Shown one piece after another: positions 35,407 to 47,645 of a stretch of DNA of 64,000 nt; positions within the stretch are counted from its first letter, which is position 1; every line of letters begins with the position of its first letter. Below the pieces are notes generated by a model. The model was not told where the DNA came from. It did not search any database and worked only from the letters and a program-made list of their open reading frames with translations. The stretch lies in the NCBI GenBank assembly GCA_947034885.2, contig OX344754.2, forward strand, positions 21,284,501 to 21,348,500. The letters run 5' to 3'. The stretch is from Thuidium tamariscinum (taxonomy: Eukaryota > Streptophyta > Bryopsida > Hypnales > Thuidiaceae). Made by a program: the position numbers and the translations under genes.

Positions 35407-38400
35407 ATGCGTAGAAGACATTCTTCAGCTTACCACATCGAGCGTTCTATTGCAAACAGGTTGAAACTACATGAATATCCCTGTGCTTGCAATCAATGTA
35501 GGGGCGCAGTTGTGTGGAGAGTTTCAACTGTAGCAAAGCATCATGTCAGATATGGACGAGATCCTTACCTACTGTACCCTGTCCTCGTGAGTTCTTCAAG
35601 GACCTAAACCGTGTTTGCCCTTGTGCAATTTATTTTATCCTAGTCAAAGACCACACGTTCTGAAATAGTTTGTGTTGATTTTTGATTATAGGTGAGAGTT
35701 GTGCATGATATCAAGAATTGGCTCCACAAAGTTAGGCGATGTAATTGGTGAATTTATATGCCAAATAATGTATTCTTGTTGAACCTTGACATGCTCTCTA
35801 CTGTTATTGCAGACAGTGGACGGCGTCAGTGTGCGTGGTCCAGTGGAGCATCCGGACAGTGAAGCAGAAGAGTACCGCCAGGAAGGTCCTGATGACAATG
35901 CCGGTGAATTCCACTGGCAGGAGAGGGCAACTGTAGACGTGGATAGCATGGTCAGAGATGCCTTTATGCGCTTCGACAATATTCACAATGACGTTCTAAA
36001 TGAAGATCATGCAGTACCTGTGGTTGGCATGGACTTGGAGGATGAAGATGATCTGAACGTTGATTTCGATGTGGAGAGCCTGTTAAGAGATTCAACCGAA
36101 AAAATCTTCGAAGGAAGTAACTTGAACCGGCTCCAATGTGGCATTGTTCTGTTTTCCTTGTGCAGCCTATATTCAGTGCCGAATACATTTTTGGATGCAC
36201 TGCTGACATGGATAGCAGGTGATGTGCTGCCAACTTCAAATTGTTTCCCACGAACCTCATATGAGATGAAGACCATGCTCATGAAGTGGGGATTGAAGCA
36301 TCGACAAGTGCATACTTGTCCTGAAGGCCACCTGCTGTATGAAGGAGAGAATGAAGACCTTCAAGAATGTCCAAAATGCCAGCAGCCGCGCTATATTCCA
36401 GGTTCAAATAAAGTGCCTCATCGAGTAGTTCGCTACTTTGATATAGTGAATCATTTGGTGAGGATGTTCAAGTGTCCGGAGATTGCAAAGTTAATGTCAT
36501 GGCACAACAATAACAAGTCTGAAGATGGGAAAATGCGATCTGTGGTGGACAGTGAACAGTGGAAAACCATTGACCGATTATATCCAGATTTTGCAGCTGT
36601 GATGACTAATCTTCGGCTTGGATTAGTTGGGGATGGTATTATTCCTTTCAAAAATAATGCCATCAAACACTCAACATGGGTTCTTCTCATTACCATTTAC
36701 AATCTTCCTCCATGGCTTCTAACGAAGAAGTTTTTTATTTCACTTGCCGTTTTGATTCCAGGGCCAACAGCACCTACAGCCGAAAATATTGATATATTTT
36801 TAGCACCAGTCATTAGAGACTTGAAGAAGCTTTGGAGCGGTGTTCCTGCAGTGAACATGGCAAAACCTGAAAATGAAAGGAGGTTTACCCTGAGAGCAAT
36901 TTTGATGTGGACTATAAATGATTTTCCTGCATATGGTTTACTTTCAGGACAACAGGTTCATGGCTACAAAGCATGCCCGCTTTGTGGTCCAGAGTTATGC
37001 GCAGAGCATGCCCGTCTTCTTAGTAAAATGATTTATTTAGGTGCTCGTCGTTACTTGCCTGGAGATCACAGATTTCGTAGGACGAGGGCATCATTCAATT
37101 TGAATCAAGATTGGCAATTGCCCCCACAGAGAGCCACTGGTGAAGAAGTGCTGAGGTGGGGTTCAGAGCGCTCTCAGTTTCTAGCAAATGGAGGTGTGGA
37201 AAACTCAAGCGACGATCCTGTGAAATTGCATGGTGTGAAGCGACGAAGTATATTTTTTGATTTACCTTATTGGAAGGTGAGTTGTTTCTGAACTATGTGA
37301 AGAACATTATTATTTCATGTTCTGGAATTCAAGTGAATGCTTCTAGTGAGTTTATTTTCTGGTAGCTTCTGTGAAGTGATGAGGATGTTGTCCCTGTGAA
37401 CTTCGTTGTAACTGAGTGTGTGAAGTGAGAACCCTTTAAGCAAGCACGACTGTAATTTTTTTTTGAACCTGAAATTTTAAGAAGAAGCCCCTCCATCATC
37501 CTGTAATTCATAAGTACTGTTGTTAAATTCATGAATTGAATGACAATTTAGTTAGTGAATCTTTCAAATCATTTAGGCTGTAAAAGTGTTGTGCAGAAAT
37601 GGGGTGAGAGCCCTGTCTCTGCGCAGTGGAAATTAGTACATGAAAAAAAAAAACTTAGGAGTAATTGTTTTTCTTGTTTAAGTTTTCCTTTACTGAAGAG
37701 GTAAGAGTGAATCATTTGGCGTGCAACAGTGTAGGGGATTTCATTCTTGACTTTTTGAGCTTGTAATAGTAAGTAAAGGAAGTGCAATACATAGCAAGGG
37801 CTTGCTTATTGAAAACAGATTGAGAAGCACTGTACAGTGTAAGATAATGGAATGAAGATTATTTTTGTTGATTACTAAAACTTCAAGAACAACTATAGGG
37901 GGAGTAGAAGAAATGTAGGTCTGTTGTGGAAGTTGGACATAGAATACACACTGGAAAAGGATTTAGTCATTCTGGAATGTATTGAATGTGAAGAAATTGA
38001 ATCGCAGAAAGTTCAGTTAAGCCTGCTAGGTTCAGAGAATCCAAGTTTCCTGAAATGGTCATGATGCATCATGAAACTTTGTTTTTATTTTTCTAGGAGT
38101 GCATATGATGTGCAGTGTTCATTGTTTCATTGTGGATAGAAATCTTAGATAACAAATAATAGTCATGGTAAAGTTGTGTACCATTAGTGTCTTGCGGTTC
38201 AGTGTTGATGGCAGTGGTCAATCATGAATTCTGAACACCATTTGGCATGAGTGGGTTCCATGTAATAGAGCGGGCAGTGCACTGGTAATGGAATGTGAAC
38301 CTTCCCTACTGACATAAGTTTTTGAAGTGCAGAATTTTTTTTTTAAACAGGGAAGTAGAACCAAGAGTAGTTTAGTTCATTATAATTGGAATACTGAAGT

Positions 38401-41400
38401 TGAGGGGTAGAAGGTATTTGACTTTGTCATGGCAAGGAAGCATGAAAGTTTTCGTCTGGCATTTGAATTGATTTGAATTGTACTTTGGGTTTTTGAAAGT
38501 TGGGTAGGTAGACTGTAATATTGTGAGTGTCATCCTAATTTCAGAATCTAAGCCCACATGCAGAACAGTGTATAGCAGTAGAAAAAGTATTACTTTTGGA
38601 ATTGTACGTGGATATAGTACATGGCGATGTTATTGAATAATTGCTCTAACAAGAGCTTGTCTTGCTCTCTAATTCATAATTTCACTCATAGTAGTTGGAG
38701 AAGTATGTCCACAGGCTGTGTTGTTCGTGGTGGAGGACATGGGCAATTAGAATTTGGTATGCTTATTTTAGATGCTGTCACTTTCAAGTCATCACACGGA
38801 TAGCACAAATGTACTATGGTGGATGCATAATTTTCATGGACTCATTCAATTAATCGTGTTCTGGTATCCTTTTGCCCTTACAGAGTACTGTGGTAGCATT
38901 TAGGTATTTCTGATATTTGAAAATAATGGAAATTGAATTCTAATGGTATGAAGGAAGCAACTGTTGAAAGATTGTTTCATTCAACGCTTATTTGTTTAAA
39001 AATATGGCAGTGAAGGTGTCACACAGAATGGCATGCAGGTGTTTCCATAAGAGAGGAGAGAAGGAACAGTTCAGAAAGTATTTGTTCCGAAGTAGGACAT
39101 GACAGTAATGTAAATTGTATGTGATCTACTTTATTTTATATCCTAATGAATTTTGACTTCCAATGGGCAGGATTTACCAGTGCGTCATGTGTTGGACGTT
39201 ATGCACTGTGAGAAGAACATCTCAGAGAATTTCTTGAAGACAATGTTCGGTGAGAAAGATTCACCAGCGGTGAGAGCGGATATGGAAGCTCAGGGCATAA
39301 GACCACACTTGCACCTGAGGCGAGTAGGACCAAACCAAGAAACACTCTACATGCCAGCTGCCTCGTATGTGCTATCACCAGATGACAAAGCTAAGGTGTT
39401 TCGAGTACTGGAGTCCTTGAGGACACCATCAAATTATGTGTCTGCATTGCATAAGAAAATTGTGAAAGGTAAATTCACTGGCTTGAAATCCCACGATTAT
39501 CACGTGTTATTACAACAAATCCTTCCTTTATGTTTTAGGAAGGTTTCTAACAAGGCTCTAGCAGCAATCATTATACGTTTGAGTAGAGTTTTCCAAAAGG
39601 TATGTGCCAAAGTGGTTGACCCTGATGACCAAGCGCAATTGACCTTTGATTGTGCGGAGACCATGTGTATGATGGAGAAAGAGATGCCTCCTTCTTTTTT
39701 TGATATCATGTCGCACTTACCACATCACATAGTGGAAGAACTTTTCATTTGTGGACCTGTTCATACAAGGTGGATGTACCCGTATGAACGTTACTTCAAG
39801 TCAGTGAAGGGATATGTGAAGAACCTAGCTAGACCAGAAGGTAGCATAGCACAGGGATACCAAATCGATGAAGCACTAGGCTTTGTTACAGAGTACATGA
39901 GGGACTACAACATGACAACAAGAAGAGTTTGGGACAGTGAAGAAAAACCTGCAATGGTGGATGAGGTTTTGGAAGGTAAAGGAAAGCGCAGGGTGCTGTC
40001 TGATGAATTGAGGAGTGCTATGCATGACTTTGTGCTGGACAACGCCTCGCACATTGACCCCTATCGCCAGTAAGTTCTCCATGATCTTTCACCTGAATAG
40101 AATAAGGAGTTTGTGTATTATTGAGTTGTTACAGTTTGCTTTTTATTCTTGAGATATGAACTGTAGTTCCAATGTAAGTTTTATGTAAAGGTAACGTTTT
40201 CTGTAATCCCATTCTTTTCTGTAATTTCTTGGGGTTGGATGAATGGCATGCACTGGAATATAAGTAGGTAGCTTGAATGGAATGCTGAATGGTGGAATGA
40301 AGTGAAAGTAATCTGAGTTATTGGAAATGAAGCATCACTAGCATAGCTTGGTTTTCGAAGTTTACAGTCCTGGTAGATTTTTGTTGCTTTTTTTCATTTT
40401 TTTCCGAGAGTTATTTAAAAATTAATCGGAATAGGAAAGGAAATGTAACTCAGAGCATGTTATCTTCAAGGAAGTCTGATTGAAAAGGTTAGAAAAAAAT
40501 TGGAACACGAAAATAGTGCTTATTTTGAATAAGAGATGAGCAACAGCACATAAGGAATTCATAGGTCGGGGAATGGATTCCTTCCTAGAGAATGGTTCAG
40601 TCGTCATCCTACTCTTGCAAGACTAGATTGAAGTTTGCAACGACCTTGATAGGAGAGAAATATGGACTGACCGTAAGGCGAAGATGATAAGTAATTTGAA
40701 TAGAAAATATGAAATCTAGGGAAGTGCTAATTCAGCAACAGAGGGACTAATGGAATGGCATTTTCTATGCCATTGACTTGTTGGTGGACATTTCAAGTGT
40801 GCCTTGAATTTGTGTTCAACTGGAGCATGAAGTATGCAGATGCAGATGCAGATGTGGTGTAAGTATTGTTGGATGGAAATTGTATAGTTGGAAGTTGTGG
40901 CATGCTTGGTAGATCATGTTCTGGAATTCTTCAAATTTGGAGTCAAGTGGACTGAGAGATCTGTAGTTATGTTGAAAGAGAAGGAGAAATATTTCAATTC
41001 ATAGGATTCTTTGTAGAGTGAGGACACCAATTATTTTGAAAGAGTGAAATAGAGTTTTGAGGGTATCTGTTGTGGCCAAAGACATAGGAAAAAGGACGGA
41101 GGACGTCTGCTGATTGATATCTGGTTTTGAAGCCTTAAGCGGTGGAGAAATCAATTCTCATTAAATAAGTAGATCAAGACGCTGGTAGGATTATTTTTCC
41201 TGTCATAGAATGAAACAGAGCGTGCTTCTGTCTTCACTATGTTTCATTAATTTGTCTCAGAGGAATAAATAGGAGAAGAACTTAGGCAGTACAGTGTGAT
41301 GTAATGTCTTTCAGAACCTCGTTTAACGTATTGAGGGAGAGAATATAATTGTTCCCAACTTGAGAATGAAAATGTGGTCACTTATAAGGTAGAGGGCTCT

Positions 41401-44311
41401 TTAGTGGAGTGGGTTCTAAAATGGTGCCCTATCTTAAATGTGCAGTGCTTGTGAATGTTCTTTTATCATGAACTTGAGCTGTGTACTCTGAATGTACAGT
41501 TGAAGTAGGGCACCATTTCAGAGCCCCATGTCCTTATAACTTCGAAAAGAAATATTTAATTGAGAGAAGGTCAGGAAAATATGGAACGACATGGGTTTAA
41601 AGTCATTTGTCCTTGGATGTGAATGAAAATGTGCTGAATTTTTTTTTCTACAAGGTTAAGGTGCATGAAATTTTGTCTCAACCCTTAGATGGTCCTGTAC
41701 AGGAGCTTTGTCCTGAATTGGCCCAAAAGAAGTTGGCAGGGACCACACGTTGAGGTCTGCATCAGTAGTGTAGCAGTTGCGCACTGAATGTGCTCTAAGA
41801 AAGGAAATGGTACATGGGATGTGAAGAGCACATTAAATGATTGTGTAACAGATGTAGGAAATGAAGATCTTTAGCACATCGCGGTCTTTTTCATCATGTG
41901 AATGTTGACCAAAGGTGAGTGGCTGGAAAGCCACATGTGGTTGAATCTGTAGGGTTCAGGAAGAGGTAGGAGTGTTTAGTTGCTCAGAAGTTTGTGTATG
42001 AATTATTGGTAGTGAATAGGAATTCCAATTGCTTGTGGACAGGTATGTAAGGTGTTCCTCATGTTATGGTGAAATCATGAAAAACTTTAGGTTTATTGGA
42101 AGTCAGTTTATGTACAATATAATTCTTTTTTTAAAATTGGACTGTAGTATGTGTTGATGGTGTCTTCCAGTGATGACAGTGAATATCTTAGGCATTGGAA
42201 GTCATAATTCAAAGCACAGTGCGTTTAGTGCTGCCTGTGAGGCCGAGTTTGGACATGCCATGTTAGTGGTAAATTGCATGTTACTTATTGTGGAGCAGGG
42301 AAGATTGATTTTTTCAAGAGAAGTACAGTGTAGAGTTATTCAATATTTTGTGGCAGATATGTGTTCATGGGATGAATTGGAAGTTACTGGGGCTGTAGTG
42401 AAACCCAATTCTGAAAAGGATGTTACACAATGTAGTGTGTTAATGGAACCATGTGAGTGAGGGGGCTGTACGGAGTGGTGTGTACTATTCGAAATTGCAT
42501 TGTTTTTGAAGTTTGAGTGAAATGCACATGGTTAGGATAATTAATTGCAATGCACTTGAGATGTGGACTTGAGCTGAGGTGTTTTAGAGTAGGAGTGGAT
42601 TCGGTGAGGAAGGTAGTGTAGTCAGAGGTACATTATGTAGCATGCATATGCACTTGGAATTTGTAAGAATTCTGTAGGAAGCAATAGTAAAATGAGTTTG
42701 AAATTAAAAAGGAGAAGACAAAGAAAAAGTTACAGGGAATTAAAGAGTAGTGAAATATAAATTCAGTTGAATTCATTTCAGTGTTTGTGACTTAAAAATT
42801 CTTAGGAAGTGCTTTCGGATTTTTGGGATTAAAATGCAATCAAAAGTGATGGAGGCAGTGACTCCTGAAGTGAACAGAGTTGTTGCATTTATGAGAGTCC
42901 TGTTTTTGTTTTTTTGGGATGGGGAAAGAGAGATTGGTCATCACAGGGAACTAATGAATTTCAGGTGAGGGGAGTGAGGGAGTAGTGAGTACTTAGTAAC
43001 TTTTAAAAAAAACATAGATGTGCACTGTAGGAAAAGAGTATCACGTTTATGGAGGTTTGTTTCATGAGAAACAGACTTGTTACAAGCAAGCATAAGGACT
43101 GCAGTATTAAAAAAAGGTAGTATTGAGAAGTGGAAGAACACATGCATTTCATTTATACTTTGTTGTCATTCATGATGTGCAATGGGACATCCTTTTTAAT
43201 TTCAGGGGTCCATTCAGAACGAGGGGAAGGCCGTGTAAATAGTGAAATGAATATCTGTGTTTTACAGGAAACCAATGTAATATTTAGTTGGAGGAGGATG
43301 ATGTGGTGCAGTATGAATTCATGGAATTGAATGTATTAAGAAGTGGAGTGTGCATAATGTATTTTCAAAGTGCTTATTTTATTGAAAAATCAGGAGGGAT
43401 TGACTTGAATTTGATGGCGTTGTTGCAGAAGATACCAGGAGCTAGTCCAACTTCAGACAGAAGCTCGAAACGAATTTCGTAGGATGCATCCATCCAGAGG
43501 TGGACGTAGAGGAGCACCCTATCCTGTAGGTATGGAGGAGGTGGCACATTTTTCCCAGTGGTTTAAAGAAGAAGTTCAGAATGAAATTCTGGAAGGATTA
43601 GAAACTTCCCAAGACATCAGGGATTCCTCCCAACTACCTTCTAGTGAGGCAAAGTCATTCAGAAGCATGTATGCATATGGCTATCACTTTTGAGTGAAAA
43701 GTGCTGAACAAAGCAGGAGAAGTACATGTGATTCTGGAGTAGCAGCAGTGTTTCGACAAGCTTGTCGTTCTGGCAGTCGAGATCAGAACTTAATAGTAGC
43801 AGATCTAGAATACGTTGGGCAAATTCTAGAAATCTTGGAGCTGAATTACGGAGGACACTGTGTGGTCCTTTTACTCTGTGATTGGGTGAAGGCTAACTAC
43901 CGAGGACACAATGCTACTGTGAAAAAGGATGAATGGGGTTTCACTTTGGCCAATTTTGGAGCACTAGTCCCAGTTGGATATGAATCTTTAGCTTTCCCTA
44001 TTCATTGTCACCAAGTGTTTTTCAGCGATGATGAAGATGACCGGTCATGGAAAGTGGTCATGCGAACAGAGGTGAGAGGTCGTAGATATGGCATTGAAGA
44101 AATTGAAGAGCAGGAGCCAGAAATGTTTTCAATGGGAAGAGATGCTCATTTTCAAGGTCTTCAGGAAGCAGCTGATTTGGAGGAGACATATGTTAGCCCT
44201 CAAGGAACTGGGAGAACCATTGCCATTAACGAAATGTTTAATGCTTCTATGCAAGAGGGTCCTTCATTGTTTGACAGAGACTTCGGCGAGTCTTCTGATG
44301 AGGAGGAGTAA
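35407..44311 (+). CDS. CACTA transposase (TnpD-like), four exons, one in-frame stop
   Basis: Exons 35407-35586, 35813-37276, 39171-40069 and 43429-44311 join with matching phases and GT…AG introns to ~1140 codons. Exon 1 has a zinc-ligand motif PCACNQC and KHHVRYGRDPYL, as in the Transpos_assoc N-terminus. Exon 2 has CPEGHLLYEG…CPKCQQPRY, then GLVGDGIIPF (likely first catalytic Asp), LIPGPTAP, and ACPLC, the Transposase_21 core. Exon 3 begins at VRHVLDVMHCEKN and carries the DUF4218 region, including HTRWMYPYERYFKSVKGYVK. Exon 4 holds a DUF4216 region and an acidic tail ending GESSDEEE. A TGA at 43691-43693 sits in frame between GYHF and VKSAEQ; the frame is otherwise intact, so the copy is probably disabled by a single CGA-to-TGA change. 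The ATG directly follows an acceptor, so an earlier exon is possible. Confidence 0.85.
37277..39170 (+). other. Intron 2 of the CACTA transposase
   Basis: Starts GTGAGTTG and ends CAATGGGCAG; both neighbouring exons are in phase 0. C-poor like the rest of the right half. No embedded gene seen. Confidence 0.75.
40070..43428 (+). other. Intron 3 of the CACTA transposase (3.4 kb)
   Basis: Starts GTAAGTTC and ends GTTGTTGCAG; it splits a Gln codon (CA/A). It contains the small MITE at 41,411-41,525 and short frames without recognisable domains. Confidence 0.75.
41411..41525. mobile_element. 115-bp MITE in intron 3
   Basis: GGGTTCTAAAATGGTGCCCT at the left and the inverse AGGGCACCATTTCAGAGCC at the right form TIRs of about 22 bp with few mismatches. 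No coding capacity; target duplication not clear. Confidence 0.55.
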
Positions 44312-46313
44312 AGTAACAAAGTAGTAATGCAGGTATGCGGTCAGCAAATATGGAACTCTGAGTGTGCGCAGACGTGTACGTTTTTTTTGTTGCTTCTAAT
44401 GTAGAAGGCAGTGTTTGTAGTCTGTTTTATAAAGTGATTGCATGTAGCATACCATGAATACCAAAGTCAGTGGGGTGAGGAGGAACTGTGTTTTTTTTGG
44501 GATGAAGTGTATGGAATGGGAGGAGAGTAACATAAAACAGATATGGCAATGTAGGACATGAAGTACTGTGATTAGACAGTACCAGTTAATCACTGTGTTG
44601 AATGAAAGTAATTGATAAATTCCATTAGGTCCAAACTGTGGCTAGCCTCACAGAGGAGAGGATGTTTTATTGGAGAAGCCTGAATCAAGAAGGGGTAGGC
44701 AGGTAATGCTTATGTATAAGTGGTAGAGAACATCTGTGCATGGATTTCAATTTGTCTTCAGTGATGCCATGCACAGAGACGAAAATGGGCACGAGTAAAA
44801 AATGTGTACTGCATGTGCATAGTCGATGAAAATGTCATGTGGAAGGCGCTTCCTTTCAAGTGAAGTCTGAGTAAGTCAAAGGAAGTCTAGTGTAATAGGT
44901 AGTATTGAGTAAGTATTTTTCTGAATATCTTGGTGCACTGTGTGTGTGACTGTCTTACAGTCCACTTACAAGAGTAAGAAAATATGTATGTGCAATAGTT
45001 AGTACTGAAAAGGAAGAATTGCTATGAGTGAAAGAGGGAATGTGGAATTGTCTAAACTGGAGGGAAGGAAATTGTTTATGTTTTCGAAATCAATAGTTGA
45101 AGTTGGAGGTCCTTGAAATGTTAGTCCTCAATCCTGTGATTGAGTAAGAGGGAGGCAGAATGTCTTTAAATATTTTCTGAGAAACCATTGGGGAACATTA
45201 CTGTAAGGTGGGAATGTGATAGGGAGTCAGTAAGTTTATGTGGACCTCAGTGTCATGATTTTCTCGTAATTCAAATCGATTGCTCAATCACTCCAGGTAA
45301 CCCTTCCTCAAATGTGCAGGAATGAAAGAAGAGAATCACTGATATGTGGTGGATGCTCTTTTAGTTTACATGTGATGACATTTGCAATACTAGACTGAGA
45401 CCATGTCCGGGGCGTGAAGTTCCATAAAATCATTTGTGTTTGGAGTATGCTAGAATTGCAAACATTTGTAGGCAGCAGAAATTTTGGAATGAGGTATTTG
45501 CAGGAACCAACTGCTAGTACACTGGGTGGTTGAAGGAAGGTTGTTTTGAAGTTTCTTGTCACTGAGAAGGAAGTTTGAATTACTAGTTCTTGACATAGTA
45601 AATTTTGATGCATAGGAAATCGTGAAAGACAAAGGTATAGTTGCAAATGCTATATTTCGTAGGCGGTCAGCAGGTAGGAAGAGGTGAATAAATGGAAGAC
45701 TGAGGTTGGAAGCCAAATTTCTGAGTGGTCTGCCTCTGAAGATTTATTACATAGTCTCCATAGATTTCGAAGGGTAGAAATCAACAAAATCATGATGTGC
45801 AGAGTAGTGAGAAGTGGTCATGATGAACGGTGTAATTTGTAATGGTATCTGAGGTGAACTGACTTCCCTCTTTCTAAATTTTTTTGCAGGGTGGAGAAGA
45901 GGGACCCACTATTGCTTACAGATTTTCTATGTAGAGGAGGAGGAGGAATGAAGAATGATATATGAATTCGGGTAATTAGAATTCTATGTCCATGAGCATG
46001 ACAAGGGACTTCGCTGGAGCAGAGAGTGTGCTAGTGCAGTGTTCAATGAAAAGATATGCCTTGCCTTTAATGTCATGTCAGACAGAATGGTATTCTGAGT
46101 GTTGTTGTTTTTTGGAATGGTAGTGCAGCTTTAGATTTATCATGAAGTTGAAGGGACAGTAGGTGGCTTTACATGTTATAGACATGTACAAGATTTCAAA
46201 ATCTTTTGACTGTATGGAGAGAATTATGTACAACATATTTTTGGATTTTTGGAAAACACTTCAGCATTTGGGTGTGCATTTCAGTGATTCCGAACTTAAG
46301 AGAGTGGGCACTG
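44312..46313. other. 3' arm of the giant element
   Basis: C-poor sequence after the transposase stop, without a recognisable gene, ending at the inner boundary of the right TIR. Confidence 0.45.
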
Positions 46314-47327
46314 TCAGGGTTTTCTTGTCGGACATATTTTTGGGTTTTGGTGTCGTGTAGGACGTCTGACGTCGCGTGTCGCAGGTGACAACATGTCGCT
46401 ACCCCGTCGCAGCCCGTCGAGTAAGGTAAAAAAAATTTACCCTACGGTAAATGGATTTGGCATACGTGGCAGATTGTTCAGAGTGACGTGGAACTTTAAG
46501 TAGGCGACTTCGGGTGGGGCGACTGCGCTTCAAGATAGGGCGACCATGTGTCTAAGTTTGAGGGCGACTTCAGGAAGGGCGACCGCGCTTCAAAATAGGG
46601 CGACCACGTGTCCAATTTTGAGGGCGACCTCTTGTCGAGGGGCGACCTCGGGTGGGCGACCTCTGGTTTGGGGGCGACCTCTGGTCTAGGGGCGACCTCT
46701 TGTCAAGGGGCGACCGCGGGTGGGCGACCTCTTTGTTGCAATTGTCAAAAAAACACTTAAAACTGCCATTTTTAGTACAAAAAACAAAAAAAATTAGAAA
46801 TGAAATTTTTTTCATACATAATGGTAGGATCTTGTAATATTATAGTATGAGAATATGTGAAAAAAATTTCAAAAATTTTCACCACACAGATTGCAAGATA
46901 ATTGCATTCAAAGTGTAGAAATTATGTTTTGGGGGACTCTGGCGACCTCGGGTGGGCGACCTCTTGTCTAGGGGCGACCTCGGGTAGGCGACCTCTGGTC
47001 TAGGGGCGACCTCTGGTCAAGGGGCGACCTCGGGTGGGCGACCTCTTTGTTGCAATTGTCAAAAAAACACTTAAAACTGCCATTTTTAGTACAAAAAACA
47101 AAAAAAATTAGAAATGAAATTTTTTTCATATATAATGGTAGGATCTTGTAATATTATAGTATGAGAATATGTGAAAAAAATTTCAAAAATTTTCACCACA
47201 TAGATTTCAAGATAATTGCATTCAAAGTGAAAAAAAAATGTTTTGGGGGACAATGACAAACTAAGGTAGACATGCCTATTTGCAATCTAGCTATATTGGA
47301 GTCAATTCTAAGAGGGGTACATATTTA
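46314..47327 (-). repeat. Right terminal inverted repeat
   Basis: Inverse copy of 14,507-15,470. It begins TCAGGGTTTTCTTGTCGGAC and ends GGGGTACATATTTA. GGGCGACC and variants occur about 20 times. The ~230-bp inner segment is again duplicated, with a longer GGGCGACC block between the two copies than on the left, so the arms differ in repeat number. Its outer end is exactly where the CAGGG hAT end begins. Confidence 0.85.
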
Positions 47328-47345
47328 CAGGGTTGACGAATCGGT
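47328..47345 (+). mobile_element. hAT-type transposon end
   Basis: CAGGGTTGACGAATCGG has the CAGGG start of plant hAT termini and directly abuts the TIR end. The preceding 8 bases, CATATTTA, would be the target duplication. The inverse end followed by CATATTTA was not found in the window, so the partner lies beyond 64 kb or has been lost. Confidence 0.5.
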
Positions 47346-47399
47346 ACGTCCAGGCCAAAATTACGTCCAAAATCCGGACGTCCGGACTTAGTGGACGTA

Positions 47400-47645
47400 G
47401 TGGACATTGTCCTCGGCGACCGGCGGACGGAGAAGCGAACGAAACTGCGGACGAGCAGACGGGCGGACCAAAGTGCGGACGGGCAGACGGGCGGTCGGCC
47501 AGCGGACGGGCGGACCAAAGTGCGGACGCGCGGACGGCACTGCGGACGGGTAGACGGGCGGTCGGCCAGCGGACGGGCAGACCAAAGTGCGGACGGGTGG
47601 ACGGCACTGCGGACGAGAGGACGGATGAGTGGGCGGTCGACAACT
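47400..47645 (+). repeat. GCGGACGG-type array 1
   Basis: A GC-rich cluster of GCGGACGG, GGGCGGACC and GGCGGTCGGCC words in AT-rich DNA, just inside the hAT-type end and ~0.8 kb upstream of the SRA gene. Frames on both strands across it are artefacts of the repeat. Confidence 0.8.

Larger units (their letters stand above)
14507..47327. mobile_element. ~33-kb CACTA-type giant transposon
   Basis: Bounded by ~1-kb inverted repeats (14,507-15,470 and 46,314-47,327). It encloses a CACTA transposase (Transposase_21, then DUF4218 and DUF4216 regions) on the plus strand and an accessory gene with a Transposase_24-like domain on the minus strand, the gene pair expected of autonomous CACTA elements. 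The + strand is G-poor from 15.5 to ~30 kb and C-poor from ~30 to 46.3 kb, matching the divergent transcription. The right boundary coincides with a hAT-type CAGGG end, so the true TIR may be longer and interrupted there; no CACTA terminus was identified at 14,507. It is much longer than typical CACTA elements. Confidence 0.75.
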
